A DNA stretch of 7,239 bases from Nitrospina sp. Its GTDB lineage: Bacteria > Nitrospinota > Nitrospinia > Nitrospinales > VA-1. The DNA lies in NCBI GenBank assembly GCA_018647025.1, contig JABGTQ010000176.1, positions 1-7,239 on the forward strand. The letters are read 5' to 3'. Below, piece after piece: positions 6,417 through 7,239 of the stretch. Below the pieces are notes generated by a model. The model worked only from the letters and a program-made list of their open reading frames with translations. It did no database searches and was not told the DNA's origin. A program made the position numbers and the translations under genes. Numbering within the stretch: position 1 is the stretch's first letter; each line of letters begins with the position of its first letter.

Positions 6417-7112
6417 TTAGTTACCTCGGATACCTCTCACTCCAAAAACATACTTGGAGTTTCTACTCATACTTACAGGCATATCTTTAAAAATTTGAGA
6501 AACCTGCTCTCTTTTTTCCTCTCTGAACTTTAATTCTAAAATAACAGGGGACGGTAAGATGGCTTTGCGGTTGAGATTAGGAGACGGGCTATAACGTTGA
6601 TCAAATATCTTGAGCCTAGTATCTAATGTGATTCGAATAGTATGATCTCGGTTAATAAAATAATTTCTTTTATAGCAATTAATTAAAATCGGCATCGGAT
6701 TCTCTTGAAAGCGACAACGGGCTTCATGAGATAAAGAACCCTCCAAACGCTTAAAAAAAGTCTCCCAACTAGTGCTTGGATTTAATAAATCTATGGAAAG
6801 CTTATAGCTATCCTTCCATGTGTACTGATTTTTACGATTTTTAAATTCCAGAATTCCTTCCTCTGGGAAAAAAGACTCTCCGTACCACCGGTATCGAACC
6901 TTGGTTCGAGAGCTAAAGCCAGATAGAGTTTCCCAAAATGAACTGTAATCTTGAGAGTCAAAATAAATATTATTAACAATTCTATCTGGATAATGTACAA
7001 AAAAACCATGCGAATGGTGTTTCACCCAGTGAAATAGACGATGGTACTCAGTTTCTGGAGCAGTGTATTTAATTTCCAATCTTGCTTCTAAGGGGATTAC
7101 ACCTTTATTCAT
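6417..7112 (-). CDS. VTC-domain protein (polyphosphate polymerase-type triphosphate tunnel enzyme)
   Basis: A 231-residue protein made almost entirely of one VTC domain, near the short end for bacterial stand-alone versions. Ordered signatures of the tunnel fold are LEIKYTA (12-18, with Glu13 and Lys15), NNIYFDSQDY (47-56), RTKVRYRWYG (69-78, with Lys71, Arg73 and Arg75), LEFKNRKN (88-95, with Glu89 and Lys91), YKRNYF (147-152), IRITLDTRL (159-167), VILELKF (190-196, with Glu193 and Lys195) and SRNSKYVFGV (216-225). In yeast Vtc4 this basic tunnel makes polyphosphate from ATP. Bacterial homologues carry the same residues and often sit with CotH-type and membrane genes. The full set here argues for an intact active site; the reaction is inferred from family. 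The ATG overlaps the stop of the upstream gene (ATGA) with AGGG about five bases before it, so the two genes are translationally coupled. Confidence 0.85.
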   Translation of the reverse strand: MNKGVIPLEARLEIKYTAPETEYHRLFHWVKHHSHGFFVHYPDRIVNNIYFDSQDYSSFWETLSGFSSRTKVRYRWYGESFFPEEGILEFKNRKNQYTWKDSYKLSIDLLNPSTSWETFFKRLEGSLSHEARCRFQENPMPILINCYKRNYFINRDHTIRITLDTRLKIFDQRYSPSPNLNRKAILPSPVILELKFREEKREQVSQIFKDMPVSMSRNSKYVFGVRGIRGN

Positions 7113-7239
7113 CTTAACCCTGGCTTCATTGAAGTTTTATAAAGATTTTTGATATCAAATTCTGACGGCTCGACTAATATTCCACCCAACATCACTTCGT
7201 TCCCCTTTTGAACCAACGCATTTGGGGTAGAATTTTTAA
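7109..7239 (-). CDS. Unrecognised protein, last 42 residues (5' truncated by window edge), coupled to the VTC gene
   Basis: On the minus strand one frame is open from the window edge to a TGA at 7109-7111, while the other two contain stops. It gives 42 residues, ending LYKTSMKPGLR, with the middle part NEVMLGGILVEPSEFDI. Its TGA overlaps the ATG of the VTC gene by the ATGA arrangement, typical of genes in one operon, which is the main support for it being real. I do not recognise the family from this tail. Bacterial VTC genes are often preceded or followed by CotH-type kinase or DUF4956 membrane genes, but this hydrophilic tail is too short to assign to either. Confidence 0.6.
   Translation of the reverse strand, partial: KNSTPNALVQKGNEVMLGGILVEPSEFDIKNLYKTSMKPGLR

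Noticed and set aside
6791..7009. 72-codon minus-strand ORF within the VTC gene
   Set aside because: The VTC tunnel motifs lie in the other frame across this whole stretch.

Overview
This window is a stretch of bacterial chromosome devoted mainly to cell-envelope and glycan chemistry. It holds six recognisable protein genes, two of them in the same minus-strand unit as or beside an edge-truncated gene, and no RNA gene, CRISPR array or complete insertion sequence that I can see. The host is probably a Gram-negative-type bacterium, inferred only from the mix of polyprenyl-phosphate-type glycosyltransferases and membrane flippase-like proteins. Nothing in the sequence fixes the phylum.

Layout from left to right: (1) the 3' end of a family 2 glycosyltransferase with a C-terminal membrane hairpin (+, cut by the left edge); (2) a stand-alone LPG-synthase-type transmembrane protein, related to the flippase half of MprF (-); (3) a cytoplasmic GT4 glycosyltransferase (+); (4) a large polytopic GT-C/GT39-like glycosyltransferase (-); (5) a possible 64-residue small ORF (+, weak); (6) a membrane-anchored calcineurin-fold metallophosphoesterase with unusual metal-site motifs (+); (7) a VTC-domain protein of the polyphosphate polymerase type (-); and (8) the last 42 residues of an unrecognised gene whose stop overlaps the start of the VTC gene (-, cut by the right edge).

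The genes alternate strand almost one by one (+ - + - + - -), so most must be transcribed as single-gene units. This is not the usual single operon of an O-antigen or capsule locus. Composition also changes. The GT4 gene is fairly balanced (two sampled 60-base rows have 60% and 43% G+C). The metallophosphoesterase gene is very AT-rich (two sampled rows have 30% and 22%). The locus therefore looks like an assembled mosaic.

A plausible joint theme is as follows: GT2 charges a lipid carrier with a sugar, the GT-C enzyme uses lipid-linked sugars outside the membrane, GT4 extends a glycan in the cytoplasm, and the flippase-like protein moves a lipid or lipid-linked intermediate. The VTC and phosphoesterase genes form a separate phosphate-chemistry block. 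These joint roles are inference from family membership. The most unusual single observation is that the phosphoesterase lacks the canonical DxH and GHxH metal motifs and carries HTY and GDIG in their places.
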